DNA of 64,000 nt from Vampirovibrionales bacterium (GTDB lineage Bacteria > Cyanobacteriota > Vampirovibrionia > Vampirovibrionales > Vampirovibrionaceae). Shown piece by piece: positions 63,367 through 64,000 of the stretch. The position numbers were made by a program, and so were the translations under genes. How positions within the stretch are numbered: position 1 is the stretch's first letter; every line of letters starts with the position of its first letter. The DNA is taken from NCBI GenBank assembly GCA_029866025.1, contig JARXAD010000007.1, forward strand, positions 49,954 to 113,953, read 5' to 3'. The notes beneath the pieces are model-generated. The model searched no databases, had not been told where the DNA came from, and worked only from the letters and a program-made list of their open reading frames with translations.

Positions 63367-63717
63367 CTATGATTTCTGCGTCAACATATCCACGATCTCT
63401 TCTCGGGAAAGAAAGCCGTCATCATAATGGCCGTCTGGATCATGCCATGTGGTTTTACCGGGTGAATCAATACCCTCAAATGCCGTTCGTAAGGCATCAT
63501 CACTGATACTTGGGTCGTTTATATTAAACTCTTGCCAGCATTGTTTAAAACCTTGGAAATCAAATCGCACATCGTAACGTGTATCCATACGCATAATCAT
63601 TGAACCGAACCACCCCCAATTTTTTTTATGCTCTTGCACCTGTTTTGTATGATTTTCATCATACTTTTTGAGCAGGTAACTTTGAAAAGCTGCAGACTTG
63701 ATTGTATTGATAGGCAT
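63367..63717 (-). CDS. Hypothetical protein with an EF-hand-like C-terminus
   Basis: A 116-residue protein, start MPINTIKSAAFQSYLLKKYD. Near the end, DPDGHYDDGFLSREEIVDML is a good EF-hand loop and helix. It has no signal peptide or membrane segment. It belongs with the other Asp-loop proteins at 27.5-29.2 kb in general character. Its stop codon lies 25 bases past the convergent integrase remnant. Confidence 0.6.
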   Translation of the reverse strand: MPINTIKSAAFQSYLLKKYDENHTKQVQEHKKNWGWFGSMIMRMDTRYDVRFDFQGFKQCWQEFNINDPSISDDALRTAFEGIDSPGKTTWHDPDGHYDDGFLSREEIVDMLTQKS

Positions 63718-63771
63718 ATCTATAGACCTTATTGATTGAGCAACGAAAATGATTAAAATGACCTTTTGATA

Positions 63772-64000
63772 GAGCCCATCCCGTAATGGTGTTGTAAAAT
63801 AAAAGACGTATTTTTATTGGAGGGCTGTGAGATGAAATACAAACCTTAAAAATATTCTATGTGGCAACGGATTGAGTTTTTCATCTTTCAAAACGACTTG
63901 GGACGGCCTAGAACACGGGACAGGGAATGCTTTGAAACCATCCGTTACGTACTCATTACCGGTATTCAGTGGTGTAATATCCCTGACCTGCCTGGGTTTG
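63772..64000 (+). mobile_element. Second copy of the IS5-family element (left end; runs off the window)
   Basis: It starts with the same left repeat (GAGCCCATCCCGTAATGG) and the same leader as the copy at 61707. The transposase ATG at 63832 is followed by a stop: codon 6 is TAA (63847-63849) where copy one has TTA. The following codons then match copy one closely (MWQRIEFFIFQNDLGRPRTR). An internal ATG at 63859 could still start most of the frame. The copies differ at several bases, so they are not a very recent pair. Confidence 0.85.

Overview
The window is a mostly housekeeping piece of a Gram-negative, flagellated bacterial chromosome of roughly 50% G+C. Lipid A genes (lpxA, lpxC, lpxD, fabZ), outer-membrane secretins and a flagellin point to a diderm, motile cell. 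A plant/cyanobacterial-type ferredoxin-NADP reductase and a stand-alone short KdpD, the form known from cyanobacteria, point to Cyanobacteriota. No photosynthesis gene is seen, so a non-photosynthetic cyanobacterial relative (Vampirovibrionia/Melainabacteria-like) is my best guess. That placement is an inference from gene content only.

Layout. 0-8 kb: flagellin N-terminus, a UDP-glucose-dehydrogenase-like protein lacking two catalytic residues, exonuclease VII (xseAB), petH-type reductase, a metallophosphoesterase, and part of a sugar ABC transporter. 8-14 kb: glmU-lpxA-fabZ facing away from lpxD-lpxC (UDP-GlcNAc and lipid A synthesis). 14-20.5 kb: alpha/beta hydrolase, aroE, a secreted protein, and speE/speB (polyamines). 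20.5-26 kb: PilP-like protein and two tandem secretins, then tRNA-Ser(UGA). 26-29.3 kb: lineage-specific secreted or calcium-binding proteins and a compact subtilase.

29.3-37 kb: the iron-sulfur assembly operon merR-sufB-(four small ORFs)-sufC-sufD-sufS, divergent from bolA across a region with two perfect long palindromes and a third degenerate box. The merR product ends in a Cys/His-rich tail, so this looks like a MerR-controlled Fe-S regulon. 37-44.3 kb: ROK kinase, Fe/Mn superoxide dismutase, an ORF6N protein, glmS, and an intact plus a broken SOUL heme-binding gene. 44.5-48 kb: a formyltransferase with WbuY/WbuZ-like HisH/HisF paralogues, then corA. 48-51 kb: a Pat-like acyl-CoA-synthetase/GNAT fusion. 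51.5-60.3 kb: NarL-type response regulator and histidine kinase divergent from a small-ORF-kdpF-kdpA-kdpB-kdpC block, a frameshifted outer-membrane barrel gene, and short kdpD. 60.3-64 kb: accessory DNA with a PepSY protein, a stress protein, an IS5-like element, an integrase remnant, an EF-hand-like protein, and the left end of a second copy of the IS.

A theme that runs across the window is a short motif near the N-terminus (Pro-x-Phe-Gly/Ser, often PPxFG or PPxFS) shared by about eight otherwise unrelated, mostly small proteins.
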